Assembly: GCA_020252485.1 (NCBI GenBank)
Contig: JADCCX010000116.1
Span: 1-43,490 of the forward strand
Direction: 5' to 3'
Source: Methylocystis sp.
GTDB lineage: Bacteria > Pseudomonadota > Alphaproteobacteria > Rhizobiales > Beijerinckiaceae
DNA: 43,490 bases
Shown: in pieces, positions 35,222 to 43,490 of the stretch
Layout: each line of letters starts with the position of its first letter
Position numbering within the stretch: the first letter of the stretch is position 1
The notes under the pieces: generated by a model
The model's input: only the letters and a program-made list of their open reading frames with translations
Told to the model about the DNA's origin: nothing
The model's database searches: none
Position numbers and translations under genes: made by a program

Positions 35222-35485
35222 CTACGCGGCGATGGCCAGTTCAGCGCTCTCGCGCCACGCGACCATCGCCTCGGAACGATGCGCTCGATAGTCGGATGAC
35301 GACATGGCGTGGCGGGGAAAGTTGTGGAGGTTGGCGATCGGATCGTGGATGGAGACGAACCGCTGGAGGTGTCGGGCGGATTTGAACCAGAGCGTCGAGA
35401 ACGAAGCCGTCAGCATCGACGGCGCGCCACAGCCGATGCATCTTGCGATTGATCGAGATCACGAGCTCGTCGAGATGCCACTTGT
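35222..35485 (-). pseudogene. IS6-family transposase remnant, internally deleted
   Basis: On the minus strand DKWHLDELVISINRKMHRLW and RAVDADGFVLDALVQ are the first catalytic-domain block of IS6-type DDE transposases. After a frame change the sequence continues as FKSARHLQRFVSIHDPIANL and ends RAHRSEAMVAWRESAEL, the family C terminus. The N terminus and the middle, with the other catalytic Asp and Glu, are deleted. The remnant begins exactly at the edge of direct-repeat copy 2. A sequence resembling an IS6 terminal repeat (GGGGTACTGTCAACTTGCGG) occurs near 35162. Confidence 0.8.
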
Positions 35486-35623
35486 CGCCAATCCGCGTGG
35501 GCGTCCCGCCCGAGATCATGGTGGTGGAACTGGGAGGCGGAAGGGCCGCATCGCCAAAGTGACGCAGCATCTTGCCCCGACTGGTTGGAGCGGGTTCAAG
35601 GTGCTGGATATGCGCGGCGTTTC
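35486..35623 (+). repeat. 138-bp direct repeat, copy 2
   Basis: Second copy of the metallophosphoesterase 3' end and its downstream region, ending 17 bp before the pdxJ start. Two mismatches to copy 1. The pseudo-terminal codons here have no upstream gene; the copy abuts the IS6 remnant. Confidence 0.95.
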
Positions 35624-35639
35624 GACCTAAAGGCTTCTC

Positions 35640-36383
35640 ATGGCGACCCATCTTTCCGTCAACGTCAATGCCATTGCGCAGTTGCGCAACCGGCGTGATT
35701 TGCCCTGGCCGTCTGTCGTCGGTCTTGCCCGCATCGCCCTTGCGGCGGGAGCGGCCGGCATCACCGTGCATCCCCGGCCCGATCAGCGGCACATCCGCCG
35801 AACGGATGTGTTCGATCTTGTGGGGATGATCCGCGCCGAATTCCCCGCAGCCGAATTCAATATCGAGGGCTACCCCACCGAGGAATTTCTCCTCTTGTGC
35901 GAGGCTGCGAGGCCCGATCAGGTGACGCTGGTGCCGGATGATCCGGCGCAGGCGACTTCCGATCATGGCTGGGATGTTACGAAGGATCGCGCCCTGCTCA
36001 CGGGTGTGAACGCGCGGCTCAAGGCGTCCGGCTTCCGCGTCTCGCTGTTTCTCGACGCCGACCCATCGCTCGTTGCCGGCGCGAAGGCGACCGGAACCGA
36101 CCGCATCGAACTCTATACCGGCCCCTATGGCGGCGCACAGGACCAAGCCGCGGCCGAGCACGAATGCGGCCTGCTGGCTGCAACGGCTGCTGCCGCTACG
36201 GCGGCGGGCCTGGGGGTCAATGCGGGCCATGATCTCACCCTCGACAACCTGCCGCCGCTCCTGGCGCGCGCGCCGACGATCGCAGAAGTCTCGATCGGCC
36301 ATGCGCTCACCGCCGACGCGCTGATCCACGGCATGGCGGAAACCATCCGCCTTTATCGGCGCGCTTGCGGCAGTGCGAACTGA
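35640..36383 (+). CDS. pdxJ: Pyridoxine 5'-phosphate synthase
   Basis: Forms pyridoxine 5'-phosphate from deoxyxylulose phosphate and 3-amino-1-hydroxyacetone phosphate in the DXP-dependent vitamin B6 pathway. A TIM barrel of 247 residues, with [22 protein letters not shown] at the start and [32 protein letters not shown] and QVTLVPDD following. [16 protein letters not shown] and [17 protein letters not shown] lie at the end. The start follows the second copy of the 138-bp repeat, which supplies its upstream sequence. Confidence 0.95.
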   Translation: MATHLSVNVNAIAQLRNRRDLPWPSVVGLARIALAAGAAGITVHPRPDQRHIRRTDVFDLVGMIRAEFPAAEFNIEGYPTEEFLLLCEAARPDQVTLVPDDPAQATSDHGWDVTKDRALLTGVNARLKASGFRVSLFLDADPSLVAGAKATGTDRIELYTGPYGGAQDQAAAEHECGLLAATAAAATAAGLGVNAGHDLTLDNLPPLLARAPTIAEVSIGHALTADALIHGMAETIRLYRRACGSAN

Positions 36384-37523
<1,140 letters not shown>

Positions 37524-37550
37524 CGCGTCCTTCAACGGCGAAGATAAAGG

Positions 37551-37575
37551 GGGCTGCGCTTGCGCGGCCCTTTTT
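37551..37575 (+). terminator. Rho-independent terminator of ilvC
   Basis: GGGCTGCGC pairs with GCGCGGCCC around a TT turn and is followed by five T; it begins 28 bp after the ilvC stop. Confidence 0.88.
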
Positions 37576-37718
37576 CTTGACGCCGGCCGGAAAGCGAAGC
37601 CGCGAAGAGCGAAGTTCCGATAGGGCTGGACAGCACGGGAGCGCGGTGCTAATTGCCCCATTCTCAGGCGGTCCTCGGCCCGCTTGGTCGTTTCGGGCGG
37701 TCCTTTGCCCGGCCGGCC

Positions 37719-37794
37719 GGGTGATTAGCTCAGTTGGTAGAGCAGTTGACTCTTAATCAATAGGTCGAAGGTTCGAATCCTTCATCACCCACCA
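37719..37794 (+). tRNA. tRNA-Lys (anticodon CTT)
   Basis: A complete 76-nt cloverleaf: acceptor GGGTGAT/ATCACCC, D arm GCTC/GAGC, anticodon stem GTTGA/TCAAT with loop CTCTTAA (anticodon CTT, reading AAG), T arm GAAGG/CCTTC with loop TTCGAAT, and a genome-encoded CCA. Its last ten bases overlap the stop-codon end of xdhC on the other strand. Confidence 0.97.
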
Positions 37795-38654
37795 ATTCTC
37801 CTCGACAACGCCGTGACGATTTCCGCCGCCGTGAGCGCCGCAATAACCGTCGGCCGCTTGTCCCTCACCGCACGCCCGCCGATCGGACAGACGATGCGCT
37901 TCAGCAGCGCCTCGTCGTGCCCCATCGCGCGAAAGGCCTTAAGGAAGACGGCTTTCTTGGTGCGTGAACCGATGATGCCGAGATAGGCGAAGCTCTTGCG
38001 CTCGAGGATCGCCGAGGCGATGAGGCTGTCGAGCGCATGGCTGTGGGTCATGATGACATGGGCGGCGCCGGGCGCCGCCGCCTCGGCCATGGCGATGGGC
38101 GTATCGCTCAGCAGGGTTTCGATGCCCGGCGCCTGCGCCAGCGCCAGTTCATCGCTGCGGCTGTCGGTCAGGGTGACGCGCAGCGGCAGCGGAGCCAGCG
38201 CGGCAGCCAGGGCGCGGCCGACATGGCCGGCGCCGTAAACGATCACCCGGGGTCGGCTTTCGCGTTCCCGCCGCTCGTGCTCAAGCCATGCAGCAACGCT
38301 CTCGTTGTCGCCCCGTTCGACGAGGAGCGTCACATTGCCGCCGCAGCACTGCCCTATGGACGGCCCAAGAGCCATGGAAATGGCCCGCATATTGCTCCCG
38401 TCGACCAACATGTTTCGAGCTGCAGCCATGGCATCCCATTCCAGCCGTCCGCCACCGATCGTGCCGGCCGTACGATCCCCGGAGACAAACATCGCAGCCC
38501 CTGTTTCGCGGGGCGTGGAGCCCTTGGCATCGCGGATGCTGACAATCGCGAATGCTTCGCCGTTTCTCAGGCAATCTGCTGCGAATTGCGACGCTTCGCC
38601 GGTTCCCGCATTCCGCGATGGCAGGTCAGGCGTCGATTTAGAGCGGTTTACCAT
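37785..38654 (-). CDS. xdhC: XdhC-family molybdenum hydroxylase maturation protein
   Basis: A 289-residue protein of the XdhC/CoxI family. An N-terminal XdhC domain (FAIVSIRDAKGSTPRETGAAMFVSGD, GTIGGGRLEWDA, GPSIGQCCGGNVTLLVE, containing the paired cysteines) is followed by a Rossmann XdhC_C domain (RVIVYGAGHVGRALAAALAPLPLRVTLTDSR, then FAYLGIIGSRTKKAVFLKAF). XdhC inserts sulfurated molybdenum cofactor into xanthine dehydrogenase. No xdhA or xdhB is adjacent, so it acts here as an orphan. Its stop codon lies within the tRNA-Lys acceptor stem. Confidence 0.92.
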   Translation of the reverse strand: MVNRSKSTPDLPSRNAGTGEASQFAADCLRNGEAFAIVSIRDAKGSTPRETGAAMFVSGDRTAGTIGGGRLEWDAMAAARNMLVDGSNMRAISMALGPSIGQCCGGNVTLLVERGDNESVAAWLEHERRERESRPRVIVYGAGHVGRALAAALAPLPLRVTLTDSRSDELALAQAPGIETLLSDTPIAMAEAAAPGAAHVIMTHSHALDSLIASAILERKSFAYLGIIGSRTKKAVFLKAFRAMGHDEALLKRIVCPIGGRAVRDKRPTVIAALTAAEIVTALSRRIGG

Positions 38655-38758
38655 GGGTCATCGTGCGGAAATTGCTGCGACCGATCCATACGCGACTCCT
38701 GGTCGTAAAAGTTTATATTGCGTGAAATTTTCCGTCATCGGTCACCAAGGATAACATC

Positions 38759-40057
38759 ATGCGCTGGTACGGACAGCTGGCAATCGCCGGCGTTCTCGCG
38801 GTTGGGGTTCTCGGCCTGTCGAAGAGCTGGGGCACCGTCCACGGCTATCTGCCGGAGCCCGTGCAGGCTATCCTCAAGCCGCTTTTCCCCGTCGCCGCTC
38901 CGGTCCAGCAGGCAGGCGCGCCGCGGCCGGGCGGCGGCCAGGCGCCGACCGTCGAAGTGGCGCCCGTCGCCGCCGGCGTGATCACCGAAGTGTCGGAAGC
39001 TGTCGGCACCACCCGCGCTTTTGAGTCCGTCGTGATCAACTCGAAGGTCAACGGCATCGTCGAATCCATCTCCTTCACGGAAGGCACAGCGGTGCGCGCC
39101 GGCGACGAATTGCTGCGGCTGGATGTCGCCGAGCGCCGGGCGGATTGGGAAGGCGCGCAGGCCGCGATCGCCCAGGAAGAAGCGAAGCGCAACGAGCTGC
39201 GCACCAAGCTCGAACGCGCGATCCAGCTGCGCAGGACCGGCGCGGGCACCGAAGCTTTGGTGGAGGATTTGACCGCGCAGGTGAAGACCAGCGACAGCGC
39301 GATCCAGAACGCGCTCGCCAAGGAGCGCGCGGCGCTTGCCCGGATGAATGATATGATCGTCCGGGCTCCGTTTGATGGCCGGACCGGTATCCGTCAGGTC
39401 AGCGTCGGCGCGTTCCTGGAGACGAAGACGCCGATCACCACGCTCGACGATATCTCGAAACTCCGCCTCGATTTCCAGGTTCCGGAATACATGCTGGCCC
39501 GCGTCAGGCCTGATGCCGTGATCAAGGCCTCATCGGTCACCTATCCGGATCGCAAGTTCGACGGTCGCGTGGCGGTCATCGATACGCGCATCGATGTGAT
39601 CACCCGCAGCGTGAAGCTGACGGCCATCGTTGACAACCCGGACCTCTCGCTTCGGCCCGGCATGTTCATGACCGCTTTCCTTGAAGTGGCGAAGCGCACC
39701 AACACGCCGCTCATTTCCGAAGAGGCGCTGCTGGGCGAAGGGCCTTTGCAGATCGCCTTCGCCGTGATCGACAACAAGGTCGAGCGGCGCATCGTCAAGG
39801 TCGGCCAGCGCGAGAATGGCAAGGTCGAAATCCTGGAAGGCCTGAAGATCGGCGAGATGGTCGTCGTCCGCGGCATCCAGCGCGTCCGCAGCGGCATGAC
39901 GGTCAATGCCCGTCCACTGGGCACCGTGCCGCTCACGCCGCCGGCTGGCGGGCCGGCGGCGCAGCAGCGTCCGCAGGCGCAGACCACCTCTGGCGTGAAC
40001 GCGGCGCAGGCCGCCCCTGCCGCGACACCCGGACAGCCGCAGACCGCCCGTCCTTAG
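38759..40057 (+). CDS. RND efflux periplasmic adaptor subunit
   Basis: A 432-residue membrane-fusion protein. The N-terminal anchor (WYGQLAIAGVLAVGVLGLS) and a Pro/Gly-rich linker lead to a biotinyl-lipoyl half (VINSKVNGIVESISFTEGTAVRAGDELLRLD). A coiled-coil hairpin (about residues 125–205) ends in MIVRAPFDGRTGIRQVSVGAFL. The beta-barrel and membrane-proximal domains follow (SLRPGMFMTAFLEV), with a Pro/Ala/Gln tail. AAGGAT lies 8 bp before the ATG. It is upstream of, and co-oriented with, the inner-membrane pump (18-bp gap). No outer-membrane channel gene is present in the window. Confidence 0.94.
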   Translation: MRWYGQLAIAGVLAVGVLGLSKSWGTVHGYLPEPVQAILKPLFPVAAPVQQAGAPRPGGGQAPTVEVAPVAAGVITEVSEAVGTTRAFESVVINSKVNGIVESISFTEGTAVRAGDELLRLDVAERRADWEGAQAAIAQEEAKRNELRTKLERAIQLRRTGAGTEALVEDLTAQVKTSDSAIQNALAKERAALARMNDMIVRAPFDGRTGIRQVSVGAFLETKTPITTLDDISKLRLDFQVPEYMLARVRPDAVIKASSVTYPDRKFDGRVAVIDTRIDVITRSVKLTAIVDNPDLSLRPGMFMTAFLEVAKRTNTPLISEEALLGEGPLQIAFAVIDNKVERRIVKVGQRENGKVEILEGLKIGEMVVVRGIQRVRSGMTVNARPLGTVPLTPPAGGPAAQQRPQAQTTSGVNAAQAAPAATPGQPQTARP

Positions 40058-40075
40058 CGGAAGAAAGACTGAGCC

Positions 40076-43000
40076 ATGCAGCTTTCCGATGTTTCGATCC
40101 AGCGGCCGGTTTTCGCGACCGTTCTCAGCCTTCTCTTGCTGGTTGGCGGCTTCGCCGCGCTTCAGGGACTTCCGGTCCGCGAATATCCTGCCATCGATCC
40201 GCCCATCGTTTCCGTCACAACGGTTTACCGCGGCGCCGCCAACGAAGTCATCGAGAACCGCATCACCGAATTGATCGAAAGCTCGATCGCCGGCATTGAG
40301 GGCATCCGCAGCATTTCCTCGCAGAGCCAGAACGGCCGGTCATCCGTAACGGTGGAGTTCGGCGTGGGCCGCGATCCGGATGCGGCGGCCGCCGACGTCC
40401 GCGATCGTGTCGGACGCGTCCTCTCCCGCTTGCCGGAGGGCGTGCAATCTCCCATCGTGCAGCGGGTGGATGCCAACGCCTTCTCCATGATGTGGATCGG
40501 CGTCACATCCAACGAGATGACGCCGCTCGAGATCACGGATTATCTCCGGCGCAATGTCGTCGACCGTTTGTCGACGGTGCCCGGCGTCGCCAATGTCACG
40601 ATCAATGGCGAACGGCGCTATGCGATGCGGATCTATCTGGATCGCGCGGGCCTTGCGGCGCGCGGCCTGACAGCCCTTGACGTTGAAGCCGCGATCAAGC
40701 GGCAGAATGTCGAGCTTCCCGGCGGCAATGTGGAATCGGTCCAGCGCGAAGCCACGATCAAGCTCGACTCGCGCATTTCCTCCCGCGAGGAATTCGAAAA
40801 CCTCATCATCTCGAACCGCAACGGGTATCTGGTTCGCCTGGGTGAAGTGGCGCGCGTCGAGGTCGGCGCGCAGGACAACCGGTTTGAATTCTATGCCCAG
40901 GGCCGGGAGGGGCTGGGACTTGGCATCATCCGGCAAGGCACCGCCAATACGCTTTCCGTGGCTGAAGGCGTGTTGAGAGAGCTCGACAACATCAAGCCCG
41001 GCCTCCCTTCAGGCATGAAGATGGAGGTTCTCTACAACGAGGGCATCTTCATCCGCTCGTCGATCAACGGCGTGCTGACGACGCTGCTGGAGGGCATTGC
41101 GCTGGTCGTGCTTGTCATTCTGGTCTTCCTGCGGGACTGGCGGTCAACCGTGGTCGCGGTGGTCGCAATTCCGTTTTCGATCATCCCCACCTTCATGGTG
41201 CTGTGGGCCTTCGGGTTCTCGATCAACACGCTGACGCTTCTGGCGATCGTGCTGGCCATCGGCATCGTCGTCGATGACGCGATCGTGGAGGTCGAGAACA
41301 TCCACCGGCGCATTGAGGAAGGCGAAAAGCCGCTTCTGGCCGCAACGATCGGCGCCCGCGAGATCGCCTTCGCCGTGATCGCCACAACGATCACGCTGAT
41401 GTCGGTTTTCCTGCCGATCGCCTTCATGGATGGCCAGACCGGCCGTCTGTTCCGCGAGTTCGGCATCACGCTCGCCGCCGCCATCGGCTTCTCCGGCCTC
41501 GTGGCGCGCACGCTCACGCCGATGATGTGCTCGAAGCTGCTCTCACCGCATCACAGCGCCATCCACCGCTGGACCGAACCGGTGTTCGTCGGCATGAACG
41601 CACTCTACCGTGTGATGCTGCGCCGCGCCCTTCATATGCCCTTCGTCGTCCTGGCAATCGGCGGCGTCATCAGCTTCATGGCCTATGGATTCTTCAACAC
41701 AATCCAGAAGGAATTTGCGCCGACAGAGGACAGATCAACGATCTTCATTCCAATCACCGCGCCGGAGGGATCGAGCCTTGCCTATACCCGCGAGCGGGTG
41801 AAGGAAGTCGAGAAGGTGCTGCAACCCTATATCGACCGCGGCATCGTTGCGTCGAACCTCGGCATCGTGGCGCCTGGCTTCCAGCGTCCCGCGCCGGTCA
41901 ATGCCGGACTCATGATTGTGCGTCTGAAGCCCTGGGACGAGCGCAGCATGACGCAGGTCCAATTGCAGCGTGAGCTGATCGGCCGGCTTCAGGCCGTCAC
42001 CGGCGCCCGCGTTTTCGCCGTCAATCCGCCCTCCCTGGGCCAGCGCGGCGCCACCAACCAGCCCGTGCAGTTCATCCTTGGCGGACCGGACTACGAAACC
42101 ATCAAGGGCTGGCGGAACCTGCTCATCGAACGCGTGCAGCAGACCGGCAAGGTCCTGAACCTCGACAGCGATTACCGTGAATCGCAACCTGATCTTCGGG
42201 TCCGCATCGACCGCTCGCGCGCGGCCGACCTTGGCGTCTCCGTCGATGCGATCGGCCGTACGCTGGAGCTGATGTTCGGCGAGCGCGAGGTGTCGCAATA
42301 TGTTGATCGCGGCATCGAATATTCCGTCATCGTGCAGGCCCGCGCGGAGGATCGCAACAGCCCTCACGACATTAAGAACGTCTTTGTCAGGACAACAACC
42401 GGAACGACCGTCGGCTCCTCGACAGCCGGTCTGGGCGACCTTGTGCCGATCTCCAACTTCGTCAGCCTTGCCGAAGTGGCGGGCCCGCAGGGACTGAATC
42501 GTCAGGACCGGTTGCGCTCGATCACCATCCAGGGAACGCCGGCCCCCGGCGTTTCGCTTGGCGAGGCGCTCGAAGTGATGGAGCAGGCCGCACGAGAGGT
42601 GCTGCCTCCTGATGTGAAGATCGGTTACGGCGGCCAATCGAAGGAGTTCAAGCAGACCTCAAGCTCGATCTACATCACCTTCGGTGTGGCGCTGCTGGTG
42701 GTCTTCCTGGTTCTGGCTGCGCAATTCGAGAGCTGGGTGGCTCCCATCACCATTATGCTTGCCGTGCCGCTGGCGCTGACGGGCGGATTGATGGCCCTCT
42801 TGCTCACGGGACAGACGCTGAATGTCTATAGCCAGATCGGCATGATCCTGCTGATCGGCATCATGACCAAGAACGGCATCCTCATCGTGGAGTTCACCAA
42901 CCAGCTCCGCGAACAAGGCATGGAGATGTTCGACGCCGTGCTTGAAGCCTCCGTGACGCGCCTGCGCCCAATCCTGATGACCTCGATCGCTACCGTCTTC

Positions 43001-43252
43001 GGCGCCATTCCGCTGATGCTGACAGGAGGAGCGGGCGCCGAATCCCGTCAGGCGATCGGCACCGTCATCGTCGGCGGCGTGTCGCTCTCGACCCTGTTCA
43101 CGCTGTTCATCGTGCCATCACTCTACCTGCTGATCGGAAGCTACACCAAGCCGCGCAACTTCATCGTCGAGGAACTGGCGAAGCAGGAGCGGGAGCATGT
43201 CGAAAAAGGCGGCAGCCTGCACGGTCCGGGATCAATGCATCCGGCGGAGTGA
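40076..43252 (+). CDS. RND efflux pump, inner-membrane permease (HAE1/AcrB family)
   Basis: A proton-driven exporter of 1058 residues with two repeats of a membrane helix, a large periplasmic loop and helices. It begins MQLSDVSIQRPVFATVLSLLLLVGG. The proton-relay pair of Asp residues lies in helix 4 (TLLAIVLAIGIVVDDAIVEVENIHRR) and the second-half counterpart is QIGMILLIGIMTKNGILIVEFTNQLREQGM. A charged C-terminal tail ends near MHPAE. The family exports drugs, dyes and organic toxins; sequence alone does not give the substrate. No regulator gene is adjacent. Confidence 0.96.
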   Translation: MQLSDVSIQRPVFATVLSLLLLVGGFAALQGLPVREYPAIDPPIVSVTTVYRGAANEVIENRITELIESSIAGIEGIRSISSQSQNGRSSVTVEFGVGRDPDAAAADVRDRVGRVLSRLPEGVQSPIVQRVDANAFSMMWIGVTSNEMTPLEITDYLRRNVVDRLSTVPGVANVTINGERRYAMRIYLDRAGLAARGLTALDVEAAIKRQNVELPGGNVESVQREATIKLDSRISSREEFENLIISNRNGYLVRLGEVARVEVGAQDNRFEFYAQGREGLGLGIIRQGTANTLSVAEGVLRELDNIKPGLPSGMKMEVLYNEGIFIRSSINGVLTTLLEGIALVVLVILVFLRDWRSTVVAVVAIPFSIIPTFMVLWAFGFSINTLTLLAIVLAIGIVVDDAIVEVENIHRRIEEGEKPLLAATIGAREIAFAVIATTITLMSVFLPIAFMDGQTGRLFREFGITLAAAIGFSGLVARTLTPMMCSKLLSPHHSAIHRWTEPVFVGMNALYRVMLRRALHMPFVVLAIGGVISFMAYGFFNTIQKEFAPTEDRSTIFIPITAPEGSSLAYTRERVKEVEKVLQPYIDRGIVASNLGIVAPGFQRPAPVNAGLMIVRLKPWDERSMTQVQLQRELIGRLQAVTGARVFAVNPPSLGQRGATNQPVQFILGGPDYETIKGWRNLLIERVQQTGKVLNLDSDYRESQPDLRVRIDRSRAADLGVSVDAIGRTLELMFGEREVSQYVDRGIEYSVIVQARAEDRNSPHDIKNVFVRTTTGTTVGSSTAGLGDLVPISNFVSLAEVAGPQGLNRQDRLRSITIQGTPAPGVSLGEALEVMEQAAREVLPPDVKIGYGGQSKEFKQTSSSIYITFGVALLVVFLVLAAQFESWVAPITIMLAVPLALTGGLMALLLTGQTLNVYSQIGMILLIGIMTKNGILIVEFTNQLREQGMEMFDAVLEASVTRLRPILMTSIATVFGAIPLMLTGGAGAESRQAIGTVIVGGVSLSTLFTLFIVPSLYLLIGSYTKPRNFIVEELAKQEREHVEKGGSLHGPGSMHPAE

Positions 43253-43372
43253 GGCGGACCGAAACCGTCATTGCCAGCGGAGCAATCCAGCCTTTGGTTC
43301 TTCGACATTCTTGGATCAAACCGTCAGTTTGGACCACCATCTTCGAGACCAGACTGGCGACTGTGTTGTGTG

Positions 43373-43490
43373 TCAATTTTTTTCGTCTGGCTTCGGCACC
43401 CATTTTCGGTTTTCCTTGACCATTGATGAGAGTGCGACGAGGAGCTTTCTTGCGATGGCGATGAGAGCAACTTTGGCGGGCTTTCCGGCC
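43373..43490 (-). CDS. IS110-family transposase, C-terminal end (partial)
   Basis: Read on the minus strand, the last 39 codons before a TGA give AGKPAKVALIAIARKLLVAL and SSMVKENRKWVPKPDEKN. The first part matches the conserved tail of IS110/IS1111 transposases. The element continues to the right of the window. It differs in sequence from the IS110 end at the left edge, so the two are separate elements. The 120 bp between this stop and the RND gene show no gene and may hold the element's non-coding end. Confidence 0.8.
   Translation of the reverse strand, partial: AGKPAKVALIAIARKLLVALSSMVKENRKWVPKPDEKN

Overview
The window looks like chromosome of a GC-rich alphaproteobacterium, most likely of the order Hyphomicrobiales (Rhizobiales). 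This is judged from protein sequence character and from conserved blocks: a tol operon led by ybgC, degP–DUF2065–hflC–hflK, folA–thyA, serB/miaA next to the acetolactate synthase genes, and ilvC. I cannot name a genus from the sequence alone.

Layout. (1) 1–1745: the 3' end of an IS110-family transposase abuts, and appears to have truncated, a MmeI-like (type IIL) restriction-modification gene. (2) 1818–6099, minus strand: ybgC-tolQ-tolR-tolA-tolB, an envelope-constriction operon with no pal after tolB. (3) 6293–9779, plus strand: a methyltransferase, a NYN-domain ribonuclease-like protein, trpS and a universal stress protein. (4) 9813–12679, minus strand: argG, ppa and a YihY/BrkB membrane protein. 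(5) 12780–16185, plus strand: an EamA transporter and a UvrD/PcrA-type helicase. (6) 16220–16985, minus strand: a hicAB toxin-antitoxin pair and a methyltransferase fragment. (7) 17147–23509, minus strand: degP, DUF2065, hflC, hflK, folA, thyA and DUF2853, with two copies of a structured intergenic repeat. (8) 23959–26813: a Tim44-domain protein, then serB and miaA, which are divergent and share start-codon bases. (9) 26827–29960: a DUF4399 protein, a decayed second miaA 5' end, and a tightly overlapping thiM-thiE-TRAP-binding-protein operon. (10) 29994–33305: an ilvB attenuation leader, ilvB, an AbrB/PIN toxin-antitoxin pair, and ilvN. (11) 33333–36383: a Tat-exported metallophosphoesterase and pdxJ, separated by a 1.3-kb segment flanked by 138-bp direct repeats; the segment holds an SGNH hydrolase and an IS6-type remnant. 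(12) 36504–43252: ilvC, tRNA-Lys(CTT), xdhC and an RND efflux pair. (13) The right edge is the 3' end of a second, different IS110-family transposase.

Function. Most of the window is housekeeping: envelope integrity (Tol, DegP, HflKC), branched-chain amino-acid synthesis (ilvB, ilvN, ilvC), thymidylate/folate, serine, arginine, pyridoxal and thiamine metabolism, and translation (trpS, miaA, tRNA-Lys). Accessory DNA sits at the joints between conserved blocks. I see no prophage, CRISPR array or large defence island. The most distinctive points are the ilvB leader peptide and attenuator, the nested palindromic repeat family, the miaA remnant, the 138-bp repeat-flanked insertion, and the thiamine-salvage operon carrying an orphan TRAP binding protein.
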